64,000 nucleotides of DNA from contig NC_084931.1 of NCBI RefSeq assembly GCF_958298935.1, forward strand, positions 15,527,334-15,591,333, read 5' to 3'. The position numbers were made by a program, and so were the translations under genes. How positions within the stretch are numbered: position 1 is the first letter of the stretch; every line of letters starts with the position of its first letter. The DNA comes from Phragmites australis (lineage: Eukaryota; Streptophyta; Magnoliopsida; Poales; Poaceae). Below are positions 35,634 to 46,839 of the stretch, in pieces. The notes under the pieces were generated by a model, which saw only the letters and a list, made by a program, of their open reading frames with translations, searched no databases and was not told the DNA's origin.

Positions 35634-36260
35634 TGGTGAACACTAGGCATGGCAACAACGCCAACAACATCAATGCCAACCAGCACGATCTTCCACTCCC
35701 GTCCCCATTGTTGGATGCCAACCAAGTGATGAATATACTCCAAGGTCTGGTGCAGGTTATAAAAAATAACTAGCAACCTCAAGTCCAGCAAGCACTGCCA
35801 CAACTGCCACAGTCCAGGCTTAGAACTTTCCTGAGTACTCAACCACCCACCTTTGCACAAGCAGTTGAACCAATGGAGGCTAATGACTGGTTAAAGACCA
35901 TTGAGAGCAAGTTGCAGATAGCCAAGTGTACTGGAAGGAAAAGAGTTCTTTTCGCTTCTCATCAATTTATTGGGTCAGCACAGGAATGGTGGACAGCATA
36001 CACTACCACTCACAAGGATCCCCAAGAAATAACATGGGCAGAGTTCCGGAAACAGCTTCTGTACACATCATGTCCCTGCAAGAGATGTGAAGTTGAAGAG
36101 GAAAGAGTTCCTCAGTCTGAAGCAAGGACCCATGACAGTGAGAGAATACCTCACCAAGTTCAGACAACTCTCTCGCTATGCCCCAATGATGTTGATACCG
36201 ATGAGAAGAAGCAGAACTATTTCCTGGAGGGTCTCAACACAAATGCTAAGCTCTCCTTTC
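35634..36260 (+). pseudogene. Gag of family-2 gypsy element (retrotrans_gag)
   Basis: ATG at 35634 (MVNTRHGNNANN), Asn/Gln-rich start, UAG at 35771, then PPTFAQAVEPMEANDWLKTI and the gag core QEWWTAYTTTHKDPQEITWA EFRKQLL. A +1/-1 change near 36080 moves the frame to MKLKRKEFLSLKQGPMTVRE and YLTKFRQLSRYAP; it shifts back to YFLEGLNTNAKL before the match ends near 36243. Gag forms the particle shell of the retrotransposon. No zinc knuckle is left. After 36260 sequence is unrelated. Confidence 0.75.
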
Positions 36261-36311
36261 CTCTCCTCTAAAATCTATCTCTCAAGGCTCAAATGGCTGG
36301 CTCACCCTCCC

Positions 36312-36339
36312 CCTATAAATCTAACCCTCTATTTATAGG
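36312..36339. repeat. Perfect 9-bp inverted repeat
   Basis: CCTATAAAT (36312-36320) and ATTTATAGG (36331-36339) are perfect inverted copies with a 10-nt loop, at the join between the + gag fragment and the - LTR unit. Flanking CCTCCCC and GGGAGG extend the symmetry loosely. Confidence 0.7.
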
Positions 36340-36467
36340 TCTAGGGAGGTAGCTTAGACCTTAAGCTTCCTTGTTCCCAAAATACCTGAATTTTACAGAA
36401 GTAATTTATACAAATATAGGCCCTTAACACGTCCTTTCTATCTAGGCCACGTCCTACGGTCAACACA

Positions 36468-36479
36468 GCTCTGATACCA
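36468..36479 (-). promoter_or_regulatory. Primer-binding site of the inverted family-2 element
   Basis: Minus strand reads TGGTATCAGAGC four bases from the LTR end, the standard initiator tRNA-Met complementary site. Shows that LTR 36484-39378 is a 5' LTR and that its internal region ran leftward. Internal sequence homologous to 23506-23620 continues to about 36360. Confidence 0.8.
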
Positions 36480-36483
36480 CTCT

Positions 36484-39378
36484 TGTAACACCCAGTTTAA
36501 AAGGAATAAATCTGGCACAACACATATATGCCAGGATCAAGTTATATATATACGTTACATCATCAGTGTATCATCACAGTGCTATTATTACAATAACGAT
36601 ATTAAACTATTACAAAATGACCCGAGGGTCTAAAAGAATACGCAGCGGAACAAGAGAGCTTCAGCACCAGAGGGTCTTCCATCTTCCACATGCATCAACC
36701 AAGGGTACAACAGCCTAGAACAGGAGCTCCGGGTCGAAGTCATCTTCATCGAAGGATGCAGCTTCATTGATGACTTATGAACAGTAGAGGGATGCAAGAA
36801 AGGGGACTACGAGGGCTGTCCACTGCAAGATAAACATGTACTCCACAAGTGTAGGATAAACGTGCTACAGGGGAACAACTCATCGGATTTTATCCAACTA
36901 CCAAGACTCACCAGGTAATTCCATTACCTAGCTACCTGACCAACTATACCAAAACCCCGATCCCAACTAATCATGAAGAAGTCAAAGCTACTCTTGACCA
37001 TGAGCATGGTTGATCGATCAGGTTTATACTCTGTAGAGTTTACACAGCTTTCCCCATGAGTCGTGATTCCCGTGTTGCTTCACACTTCCAGGTGTGGAGT
37101 CAGGCTATCACTACAAGGCCTTCACAAATCTCCTGCCGATCCGTAGGCACCCACTAAGGTTTCACCACTAACAGACGATTTCATTCCTGTCGAAGCCCCC
37201 TCTTGTGCCACTCAACCATCCATTGATGCCCACAGAACCGAAGGGGTGACTAATTAGTTAGCCAGGTCGTACCCATATAAGCCTCGTGGTTGTGCAGTTT
37301 AGCTGGGTTACATGCTTCAAGAATCGATCCTTAGGACCCCACACAAGAACAGCCACAAACCAACTGTGCATTACCCGCACACGTGCATTCCCGCACCATC
37401 ATCATACAAATATTCTGTTGGGATCCATATACCATGTTGCTACAAAATTACCATACCCGATTCTTGTTGCACAATTATTAGTCAAGATTGACACTTACCC
37501 AACTATGACAACACTAGCATATCTACCCTTATTAACCATGACTCATCAACAGCGAGAAGGAATAATCATATAAAAGCTAGTAAACCCTAACATGGGATTC
37601 TAGTTTAGACAAGCGACAAATAAAGGAATAAATAGCTACACATGAATCCTAAAATGGTAGCAAGATATTCAAGGACACTTGCCTTCAGCTGAGGGTTGCT
37701 CAAAGTCTTTGAAAACTTGATCTTGCAGATTCACGAAATTGATCACCTCCTAAACGACACACTAGAAAAACACACAAGGGAAACTACTAAGAATAGTACA
37801 CCAAACAATACTAACACTAGGTAAAAAACCCCATAAAAAATTTGACACGTCTGTACGAACATTTGAGCACAAAAATCTCCCAAATCAGAGCTACGAGCCA
37901 AAAGTTATAAGCTTTTGAAGTTCCACAGGCTTTTCAGCAAATTTTACTTAATTTTAGAGAATAAATTGAATAAATTTTATGCTGAAAATCTTGATTATTG
38001 CGCCTGCTGAGGTCATAAACAAATATGAATTATTTTTGTGTTGCAAAACCCATAGAACGGGTCCATTGGCTATGAACCGAAAGGGGGGCTCGGTCCACTA
38101 GTCCATTGTGGACCACAGTCGCCCAAGAGGCTCGACATGGCGGCAGGCAGCTGAAGAGGTGGCCGGAACAACGCTCCGGTGGTTCAGCTTCGCTAACGAG
38201 CGGTGGAACATGGAGAGCTGGTGATGGTGATCACAACCTGTGCAAAAAGGGTGCCAGAGAGGAGGCGCGACGGCCGGGCGATAGAGAGGTACGGTCGACA
38301 GAGCTCAGATACGGTGCGGGTGGCCTCCAGTTGCGGGGAGGAGTCAACGACTGGCGCAAAAGAACCCATGAGCTCCTGTGCACATGGTGAGGGGGTTGAA
38401 ATGATCAATGAGAGCTTGACAGTGGCGAATTGAAGTGGCGGAGTAACTCACCGAAGTTGAAGAAGATGATGTCACCGATAGCAATTCGAGCGAGGAAAAA
38501 GGTTGTGAGAGGATAGGGAAGTTGCATAACTTTTCCACAGAAGTGAGGGGTGGCTTAAATAGGCATGAACACAAGCGGAATGGCCGGGGCTCAGAGTTAA
38601 AGGGGTGGCAGCCATGGCCATAATGGCGTCAGTTTTTCCACGTTGATTGAGCAATAGAGAGGGGATAAAGAGAGGGAAATGGGTGGGAAGGCTTAATGGG
38701 GAGTTAAGGAGTTGATAGGAGAGTATAGGGCGTGGGGAGGCACGGGATTTCTGGCGGCGACGGAGAGGAATGAGCAAGACGGCAGGAAGAAGAAGGGCAG
38801 CCGGCTCAGGCAGGGCAGCTGACGGCTCGACACGGCTTGAGCTGATCCCGCACGACAGAGAGAGGGTGAGGGAAGAGTGACTCGGCTGTGGGCTTGAGCC
38901 AGGCCTGCATGCCAGTGGGAGGCGACGGCTCGGGCGCTAAGGGAAGGCCGGCTCGGCCAGGGCTGGCGAGCCTGAGGCCTAGCGTGGGAGAGGAAAGCGG
39001 CCCACGCGGGAAAAGAAAAGGAGAGAGAGGGGGAGGTAGCCCACGCGAGGAGAGAGAGAGCAAGGGAGAGGAAATGGGGCGGAAAAGGAGAATTGGCCCG
39101 AGAAGCTTTTATCAATTTTGAAATTCATTTTCTTTTACATTTTAACCAAATTCAAAAGAGGTTTAACCGAGCTCCTCCAAGTGGACTTTCACAAATATTT
39201 TTCACTCATGAAAACCTATTGCAACTACGACGGCATGAATGCATCAAACTTAAAATATGACCTATGTTAAATTTACATTTAGAAATTAATTTCTTTCTAT
39301 TGAACAAAATTTGCAACTCCTATTTAATTCTAGCAAAATTTTAAACTATTTCAAAAGTTGAAAATTTAGTGTGTTACA
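36484..39378 (-). repeat. 5' LTR of an inverted family-2 gypsy element
   Basis: 2895 bp, + strand from TGTAACACCCAGTTT to GTGTGTTACA. It is homologous in reverse to 21013-23505. Mini-exon A (37749-37683) has one extra base, and mini-exon B (about 36785-36718) has lost its acceptor AG but still ends DPELLF-stop. The GC-rich leader (38050-39110) gives long but spurious open frames. The right flank TGCAG has no partner. Confidence 0.8.
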
Positions 39379-40770
39379 TGCAGAAAAAGAAATGAGAGAA
39401 GTAGAAGATAGTAAAACTAAGGATATTTCTGAAACTAATGAATTAATATTTGCTTCTAGCGTTTCTTATATTGTGAAGGTTAATAACGAAGAAGGGAAGG
39501 TAAGTACTGCACAACTTACATCACTTGAGAAGGAAGCTAAAGACGCATCACCTACAACATCCACATCATGTAAGGACGACATGGAAAGTAATGAAAAATG
39601 AATTCATTTGGTCCTGCAACAAGAAAATGTGAGTATATACCAAGCACATGTAATTTTTGTGAGCCTATATTTACATATTTAATTGATCCACATTCTAAAC
39701 TAGTTGCATCCAATTTCATGTGGAAATTATTAATCACAAAAAGTACTTTCTAGAATATCCCATGTTGATTCCTCGTTTTATATCAAGTTTTCCGAGCCTA
39801 TTAGATTATCTTGTATGTTGGAACATGTTTCTGAAATTGCATCCAGCAAATCACTTTTGAGTCTGTACACTCAGAAGTATAAATTTAATTTGCTTGCAAA
39901 TCGTGGTTTGGATAATCAGTTCTACGTGAATAGACTATTCATTACTTTTGATAATCTTGCTAACATGTATTTGAATCTTATGGATCAACAATCTTTTGTG
40001 CTATATTTTTATAAGCCTAAAATGAATGCAAGTGATAGTGTTTATTGGATAGAATAGAGTACAATATCATGTTATTGTTCTACCCATACAACATATATCA
40101 ATAATAAGAGTAGCATAGTTAAAGCATGCAAGGTACTAAACTCCATTACAACTTTACAAAAGTCGATGGTGACTTTTCTTCAAGAGAGGGGGAATGATGA
40201 GAGTGAGATGTGTTCTAGTGTTGATCTAACATATTCATTATAGACATGTTGTCGTTATTATAACAAATGTTATGAGCATAACAAGGAGACAATTAAAACT
40301 CATGACAATTGCATATATCATGCATATGTTGTTTTCTTTGTTTAGTATATTTTTAGGCTATCAAAAGCCAAATATAGCTTTTCTTGAAGAAGGGGAGGAT
40401 GATGCAGATCTCTCTACCAATCAAACACTAAATGTTGTTGCACCAATTACTATGAATGCTTCAAGTACATCTCAACAACATGAACTCACAAAAGGAGCTG
40501 AAAACATTTCTGATGCATACAAAGAATCAATTATGCGAGCATGCGCACAGAAACATGAGAATAAGGTGAATATGTTCAAAATACTTTAAATTATGTTCTT
40601 TATGAGAATAGTAAACTACCTAATGTATTTACTTTGCTTATACTCAGATTTAAAAGAATAGCACAATTGAAAGACGAAGAACTTGAGGATAATATAAATC
40701 TTGATTTGAGGCTGTGTGTAACAAGAGTAATTAAAGATGAGCTACCATCAAGGATAACTTCAATTCAAGA
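39379..40770 (+). other. Degenerate gypsy 3' coding relic
   Basis: Short AT-rich open frames (39371-39601, 39815-40057, 40272-40589) with acidic Ser/Thr-rich stretches such as EEGEDDADLSTNQT. The acidic GEDD motif resembles the stretch before the C-terminal tail of some plant gypsy polyproteins seen again at 40785 and 62870. Too decayed to assign domains. Confidence 0.35.
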
Positions 40771-41880
40771 AAGGGGAGGATGATGAGGACAGTACTCCTT
40801 CGGATACAACCACAAGAAATGATCCTCTCATTGTTACACTTATGCAAGATTCAATTATAAGAGCACGTGCATTTCAATTAAAATCATGAGATGAGCTCGT
40901 TGCTCTCTGTTCATGTCCATACTTCCAAGGATGGATGCTACTAAATAATCTTGTGATGTTTAGTAACATATAAATACAGAAGAATATATTTCAATAAGTT
41001 AGCACATTTCAAATGGATGGTAAAATTCACTCCAAAAGGATGCCATCATCTTTCCAAGGAAACAACACCACACCTGGACACCACCTTTTCATGTCCAAAA
41101 CAAGTCTCGCGCACATTCCAGAAGGATGCCATCATCTTTCCAAGGAAACAACACCACACCTGGACACTAACTTTTCATGTCCAAAACAAGTCAGACTCCA
41201 ATTTTCGAATAAAACTCAGTTTAAGAATTCAATTCGGATTCCATAGAGAGCCATGTAACAAAAGGATTATATCTATCTCATACGGAATCTAATGGAAGTA
41301 TTTAGCCACAGGTTGGAAAGATTACAACGTTATCTTTCTAACTGATCCAACCCCATCAACAGATTCCTTATGAACAACTCAGAAACCTAAAAATGAGTTG
41401 ACATTGTAACAGATAGAGATAGAGTCAGATATTTTTCCTTAGTTTGTTTTGCAGCGTCCAGGGGGCTTGCATGGCCATAAATAGAGGCCAGTTGCGGCCA
41501 TAAAGTCGAGTTTTTTTTTAAGCATAGTTTCGCCTTGGGGCAAACAACATTGTCTCTAATTATATCTTACGACCACCTAGTTGACTACTTTGCAGAACTC
41601 CACCACATTAATATATCGTTCTTCATCTAGATTTGCAATTTCATATTACTTTCAATTATCCTTGCATGTTCTTCAGTTGCTTGCATGGATAAGAACTTCG
41701 GGTTTAGGCTGATCGTGCCTATGGTAAGGTCAGTAACCTCCAGGAGTTAGTTTAGCAATTGCCCATACGCTTTGTCATCGTACGAGTGTAGCCGGATCAT
41801 CGAAGTTATCTCCATCAAACCTACTTGTGTTTCTCATCAAAAGATTTAAACACGCATATACACATCAGTATACACAGTGA
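40771..41880 (+). repeat. Gypsy pol C-terminal tail and LTR relic
   Basis: Reads DDEDSTPSDTTTRNDPL then DSIIRARAFQLKS, matching in order the tail at 62870-62990 (DITPSDTYNDPP, ITRARARQL). Downstream 41400-41880 resembles the leader half of a gypsy LTR (TTGCTTGCATGGATAAGAAC, TGTAGCCGGATCATCG). LTR borders not resolved. Confidence 0.45.
41038..41210. repeat. 86-bp tandem duplication
   Basis: GGATGCCATCATCTTTCCAA starts at 41038 and again at 41124; each unit continues through CACACCTGGACAC and TTTTCATGTCCAAAACAAGT with few differences. Two copies. Confidence 0.9.
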
Positions 41881-42937
41881 TGATCAAACGCAATCAACCA
41901 AACAGGTTCTCTGCTGAGACTGGCCCAACAGAATATACCAACCAAACAAGAACCAAAGAAGCCACGCACTCAGCGAGGCCAAGGTGAGCCTACACGGCTC
42001 ATACTGGCCTGTATAAGAAGATACAAGCAACAAAACACACCTTATGAGTGTGCACAACCTTCCAGAAATGTCAGGCATTGTAAGGTTTACCCAAGGCATT
42101 AATAACTTACTCTGCCGTCGGAGCAGACCTAGCTTAAGGACATGGATGTACATCCGTACAACCAAAGTTTTTACCCCAAAAACTGTGATTTTAAGGGTAC
42201 AGTACATGTCCGTAATATTGTCTATGTCTGAAACAAGATTTGTGCGCATAAACACATCTTCTCATCCAAAGCCTGTTAACTACTCCCTGCACCATCTTGA
42301 GTTGACCTTCAATTGTGCGAGATGAGTTAACTACTCCCGGCACCATCTTCAGTTGACCTTTAATTGTGTGACATGAGTTAACTACGCCGAACCTACCGAT
42401 AGACTAATGACACTAGTGGTGTAACACCTCATCTTCAAAATTGCATTACAGCCTGGTCCACTTGTAGGGCGGGCCCACATATACATAGTATTTCCTTTAC
42501 AAGGGTTAGCCTGGAAGTACTATATTTGGATTGTAAAGACTTATAAGGTGACCCCAACCTATCTATACTACAAATGTAGGACTATTCTCATCATACTAGA
42601 ACACTTGGGTCACATAGACCAAAATAAGAACAATAATGGGCAGGGTATTACAGGTGGTCTTGATCACAAGATTTGTCATTTCCAGCAATAGCCTCAACTC
42701 CACGTCGATCAACGCCACAGTAACAATGACATCTCTATTGGTATCCACACGTTCAGGAAAGGAACATCGTGCACCGGCATGCTAGTAAATTGCTCGCACA
42801 GCTAGGTTTTCTCTCTAGGTGGAGGCGAAAGCTAGGGTTTTGGGGGTGATACTCTATTATTTTTCTCCCTTAGCACCTCTCTTTATATGGAACCCAATAA
42901 TGGGATTTTATGTAGGACGACCATTAGGACTCTAACT
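41881..42937. other. Spacer with two short repeats, no gene
   Basis: 42275-42390 holds a 51-bp unit (GTTAACTACTCC...CACCATCTT) in just over two copies. 42420-42652 is a 233-bp TG...CA unit described separately. No other feature supported in this stretch. Confidence 0.4.
42420..42652. repeat. Short TG...CA repeat with inverted ends
   Basis: Starts TGTAACACC and ends GGTATTACA, which are near-perfect inverted copies. Flanks AGTGG (left) and GGTGG (right) differ by one base, so may be a degraded 5-bp target duplication. Could be a miniature solo LTR or a MITE. No coding. Confidence 0.35.
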
Positions 42938-43180
42938 CACTACAATAGGAACAGTCATCTGAGCCACCCCACCAGTACCGTTAGGATAGAACCGGCACTA
43001 ATGAAGTATCAATGCCGATTCAAAACTTCTCGTGATTGATCAGCGATCGAGCTGGGTTGAACGGCTCTTCGAACAAACCGGCAATGTTACTTCAGTGCCG
43101 GCTGGTAACCATGCACTAGCACTGATATTGGGTATCAATGCCGGTTCATATTACAGGCTGTCACTAATAACTCTACAGCC

Positions 43181-43188
43181 TATAAAAG
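43181..43188 (+). promoter_or_regulatory. TATA box near left end of CACTA 2
   Basis: TATAAAAG follows the subterminal repeats at the left end. A GC-rich stretch (43200-43690) with short open frames comes next, including an ATG at 43279. No recognisable protein is encoded. Confidence 0.4.
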
Positions 43189-43689
43189 GCGCCTTCTTCT
43201 CCCCTTAACGCTAGCGCCCCTTTCTGCCACCTCACTAGCGCCCCATCACCTCCGACCTCCTCCTCCGTGACCAAGCCCATGGTGAACTTCCTCGAGTCGC
43301 TCTCTTCCTCAAGCGTGTGTTGTGTTCCCGTTTGCCCGATGCTGGCATAGGTCTCCACATTGGCCGAGCTGCCACCGCCCATGTGTGTTCACTGCTGGCC
43401 AAGCTGCAACTAGGCCCATCATCCATTAGGCACGCCGTTGTGACCGCATGCTCAGGTAGATGCTCTAGGTGTTCTCAGTAGGGCCGTTTTTGCTGTCGCT
43501 ATTCACCGCAGCTGCCGCTGGCCACCTTCTAGCGATCGCCGTAGACCACTTGTGCCTCAAGCTAGTTCACAAGAGTGCGTTGGTGCCGATGGTGCCGCTC
43601 GCTAGCCGAGCCACGCCACCTTTCGCAGCCAGCAAGCTCGCCAGTGCCACCCGGCACTGTGCACCTCTATGCGCGAGTCGATTTTGACC

Positions 43690-44134
43690 CAAGTCAGTGT
43701 AACCCAACCCCATGTTTAGTGATGGTGGCTAGCTAGCCCCTGGTGAAAAAGGAATTATGGCCTTTTAATAATCAGTTAATTTGGAAATTACCAAACAAAT
43801 TTATTGTTCAACCATTAAATCAGCTGAAACTTGCAAAATGCATAGGAAATTAAATATAGCTTGAAGAATAGTGAAACCAATTTTTTTAGCTTTGCTTTTA
43901 TCATGATCTACATATTAAAAATACTAGGAACCATGATATATGTACTAAAATCCCTTTAATTATTTAAATGTGTTTAAGCTTAGATAATTCAGAATTAATT
44001 ATTGGTAAGCCCAAAATTGGTGAAACCAATTTTGTTAATCTCGATAGATTATGACATGTTCATTAAAAATACTCATAATCATGTTAAACAAAATTAATTT
44101 TGTTTTTAGGATTAAGCTTCGTTGTAAGCTAAAT
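43690..44134. other. AT-rich spacer inside CACTA 2
   Basis: No gene recognised. The phrase GGTGAAACCAATTTTG / GTGAAACCAATTTTTT occurs twice (about 43870 and 44020). Confidence 0.3.
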
Positions 44135-46570
44135 TAAGCCTTCCAGATTCAACTTCTCAAATTCGTTGCATAGCATGGGACTCATCTCTGTGTTACACAC
44201 CACTTCCAGATTCAACTTCTCAAATTCCTTGCATAGCACGGGACTCTTCTCTTAGAGAGTTATAGTATTGACCCGAGATTTCCTGCTCAAGGCATCGGCC
44301 ACTACATTTCCCTTTCCTGGGTGATAGTTGATTCTCAAGTTGTAATCTTTGATAAATTCTAACCATCTGCATTGTTTAAGATTAAGATATGGTTCAGTGA
44401 AGATATATTTCAAGCTCTTATGATCTAAATAGATCTCACACCTTTGACCTATCAGGTAGTGTCTCTAGATCTTGAGTGCATGAACTACTACGGCTAATTC
44501 CATGTCATGTGTCGGGTAGTTTTCCTCATGTTTCCGTAACTGACTGGATGCATATACTACCACATGACCCTCTTGCATAAGCACACATCCTAAATGTTGA
44601 CGAGACACATCATAGTACATTGAGAATGGCTTTTGGGTGTCAGACATGATTAGTACTGGAGCTGAGGTTAATCTTTTCTTTAACTCATCAAAACTAACTT
44701 CTCGAGCAGCTATCCACTTGAACTCTGCTCCTTTCTCTAGTGGTTCCATCATTGGCTTTGCTATTTTGGAGAAACCTTCTATGAACCTATGGTAGTATCC
44801 TGGTAGACCCAAGAAACTGCAGATCTATAAGACATTCTGCGGTAGTTTCCAGTTTAGAATATCTCTCACTTTGGATGGATCCACAGATACACCTCTTGCT
44901 AATATAATGTAACCAAGGAAGGGAACTTCCTTCAACCTAAACTCACACTGACTCAACTTAGCATACAACTGGTCCTCCCTGTGCTCCTGCAATACCAACC
45001 TTAGGTGTTCCTTGTGCTCTTCCTCGATCTTGGAGAAAAACAGGATGTCGTCGATAAATACCGTGACAAACTTGTCCAAATACTCCATAAAGACCTTATT
45101 CATCATATCCATAAAGTAGGATGGAGCATTTGTCAACCCGAAAGATATTACTATGTACTCATATAGACTATATTGAGTAACGAATGTAGTCTTTGGAATA
45201 TCTAAGGCACGGATCTTCAACTGATGATATCCAGATCAAAGGTCAATCTTGGAGAACACACATGCTCCTTTCAACTGGTCAAACAGATCTTCAATGCAGG
45301 GGAGAGGATATTTGTTTCTAATAGTTACTTCATTAAGGGCTCAATAGTCTATACACATCCTTTGTATTCCATCATTCTTTGGTACCAAGATAATCGGGGC
45401 TTCCCAGGGTATAGAACTGGGGCAGATAAACCATTTGTTTAGTAACCCTTGGATTTGCTCCTTGAGCTCAACTAGTAGATTAGCATCCATTCTATATGGT
45501 CTCTTATATATAGGAGCAGTTCTAGGTACTAACTCAATAACGAACTCAATTTCACAATTGGGAGGCATACCTGGCAAATCCTCCAGGAAGACGTCTAGAA
45601 ATTCACTGACCACTCTACTATCTTCTACTGCATTAGCCTTGTTGACACCTGACTCAGTCGTGGCTTGGAACTCCACCTTGGTACCATCTGTGTGGGTCAA
45701 CAGTACTGTCTTTGTGGTACATCCCATGATTCTATTATACTTGGTTCACCAGTCCATTTCCAGTATGATATCAATCCCCTTAGACTCCATAATGATGAGG
45801 TTTGCAAGAAAGTCTACACCTTTATGCATATATTTATTTTAGGGCAAACATGCCTTGACTTCATTTCTCCTCTAGGAGAATTAACTAGCACATGATTTTT
45901 CATTAATGCTCTTGGCAATTTATATGTAGTCATAAACTGAGATGTTATGAAAGAATGTGTACCAGAATCGAACAAAACTGTAGCAGGGTGAGAGTTTACG
46001 GAAAACATACCCAGCACCACGTCAGGAGCATCCTGGGCTTTTTCCACGGCAACATGATTGACTCGACCATGCATAGCATTCTATTGGGGCTACTGCTAGT
46101 TGTTGCCCTGAGCCTGTGCTTCACCTTGCTGCTTCTTGGGATACTTATTGGTGAGGTGCCCAAGGTTGCCACAACTGAAACACGAGCCAATGTTGCCTGA
46201 TCCTTAACTGGTACGATTCTACTGCTGGGGTTGGTTGTTGTTATTTGGTCACTGCTGCTAATAATTAGGGTGTGACTGCTGCTATTGCTGCACTGGCTAC
46301 AATGGCGGCTTGTAGCACCTGCAACCTAATTAGGCATCTTCTGCGATGACCTCTACTACTGATTCGGTCCTCCTTGGTGGAACATAGGACCTGTAGTAGG
46401 GGGGTTAAGGCGGGATTGGGTGTTGCTGCTTGAGGACTGATCTTGCAGGCTACGCTTGCATTCTTCTCCTAGATTCAGTGTCTTCTTCTCCATAATGAAG
46501 GCTCTGTCTACCAATTTCTGAAAGCTGGGGTATTCATTGGCCTAGAGGGCATATTGTAGTGTAATAGGTG
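44135..46570 (-). pseudogene. Gypsy gag end, protease, RT and RNase H (Tekay-like)
   Basis: Minus-strand order from the right: gag end (ANEYPSFQKLVDRAFIMEKK), zinc knuckle CFSCGNLGHLTNKY (last Cys is Tyr), protease FDSGTHSFITSQF, RT with [36 protein letters not shown] and [13 protein letters not shown] (the YxDD-equivalent FIDD box), then RNase H ([27 protein letters not shown]) and [15 protein letters not shown]. Integrase is missing: the fragment ends at 44135 after a local 67-bp tandem duplication (44139-44257). Several stops are UAG. Reverse transcriptase would copy element RNA into DNA; this copy is dead. Confidence 0.85.
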
Positions 46571-46839
46571 AGCACTTTTTGTGAGAAAAACAACTTGTAA
46601 TCTACTAAAACGAGGGCTGTCCTTTGCAAGATATAAAGAGATTGTTTCTTCCAATGCTTATGTTCATCTCATTCTAGTCCATTTCTATTGGCTCCCTTGC
46701 TTTGTTGCAAGCTTTTTTTATTGATTATGATTTTCCTTTTTGGTTGAAGGCTGAAATTTTCCCACCTTTAGAAGTTGTTCTTTTTGTTGCTAGAGACATA
46801 AAATTTACATATGGATATATACAAGTGGGTCTTGAATTA
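46571..46839. other. Unassigned segment left of solo LTR
   Basis: No known motif. It continues after the LTR at 49389, since removing the LTR and one AATTA restores a continuous sequence. Confidence 0.35.

Noticed and set aside
21013..39378. Treating the two family-2 LTRs as the 5' and 3' LTRs of one element
   Set aside because: They are in opposite orientation and both have a primer-binding site on the inner side, so they cannot be a normal LTR pair.
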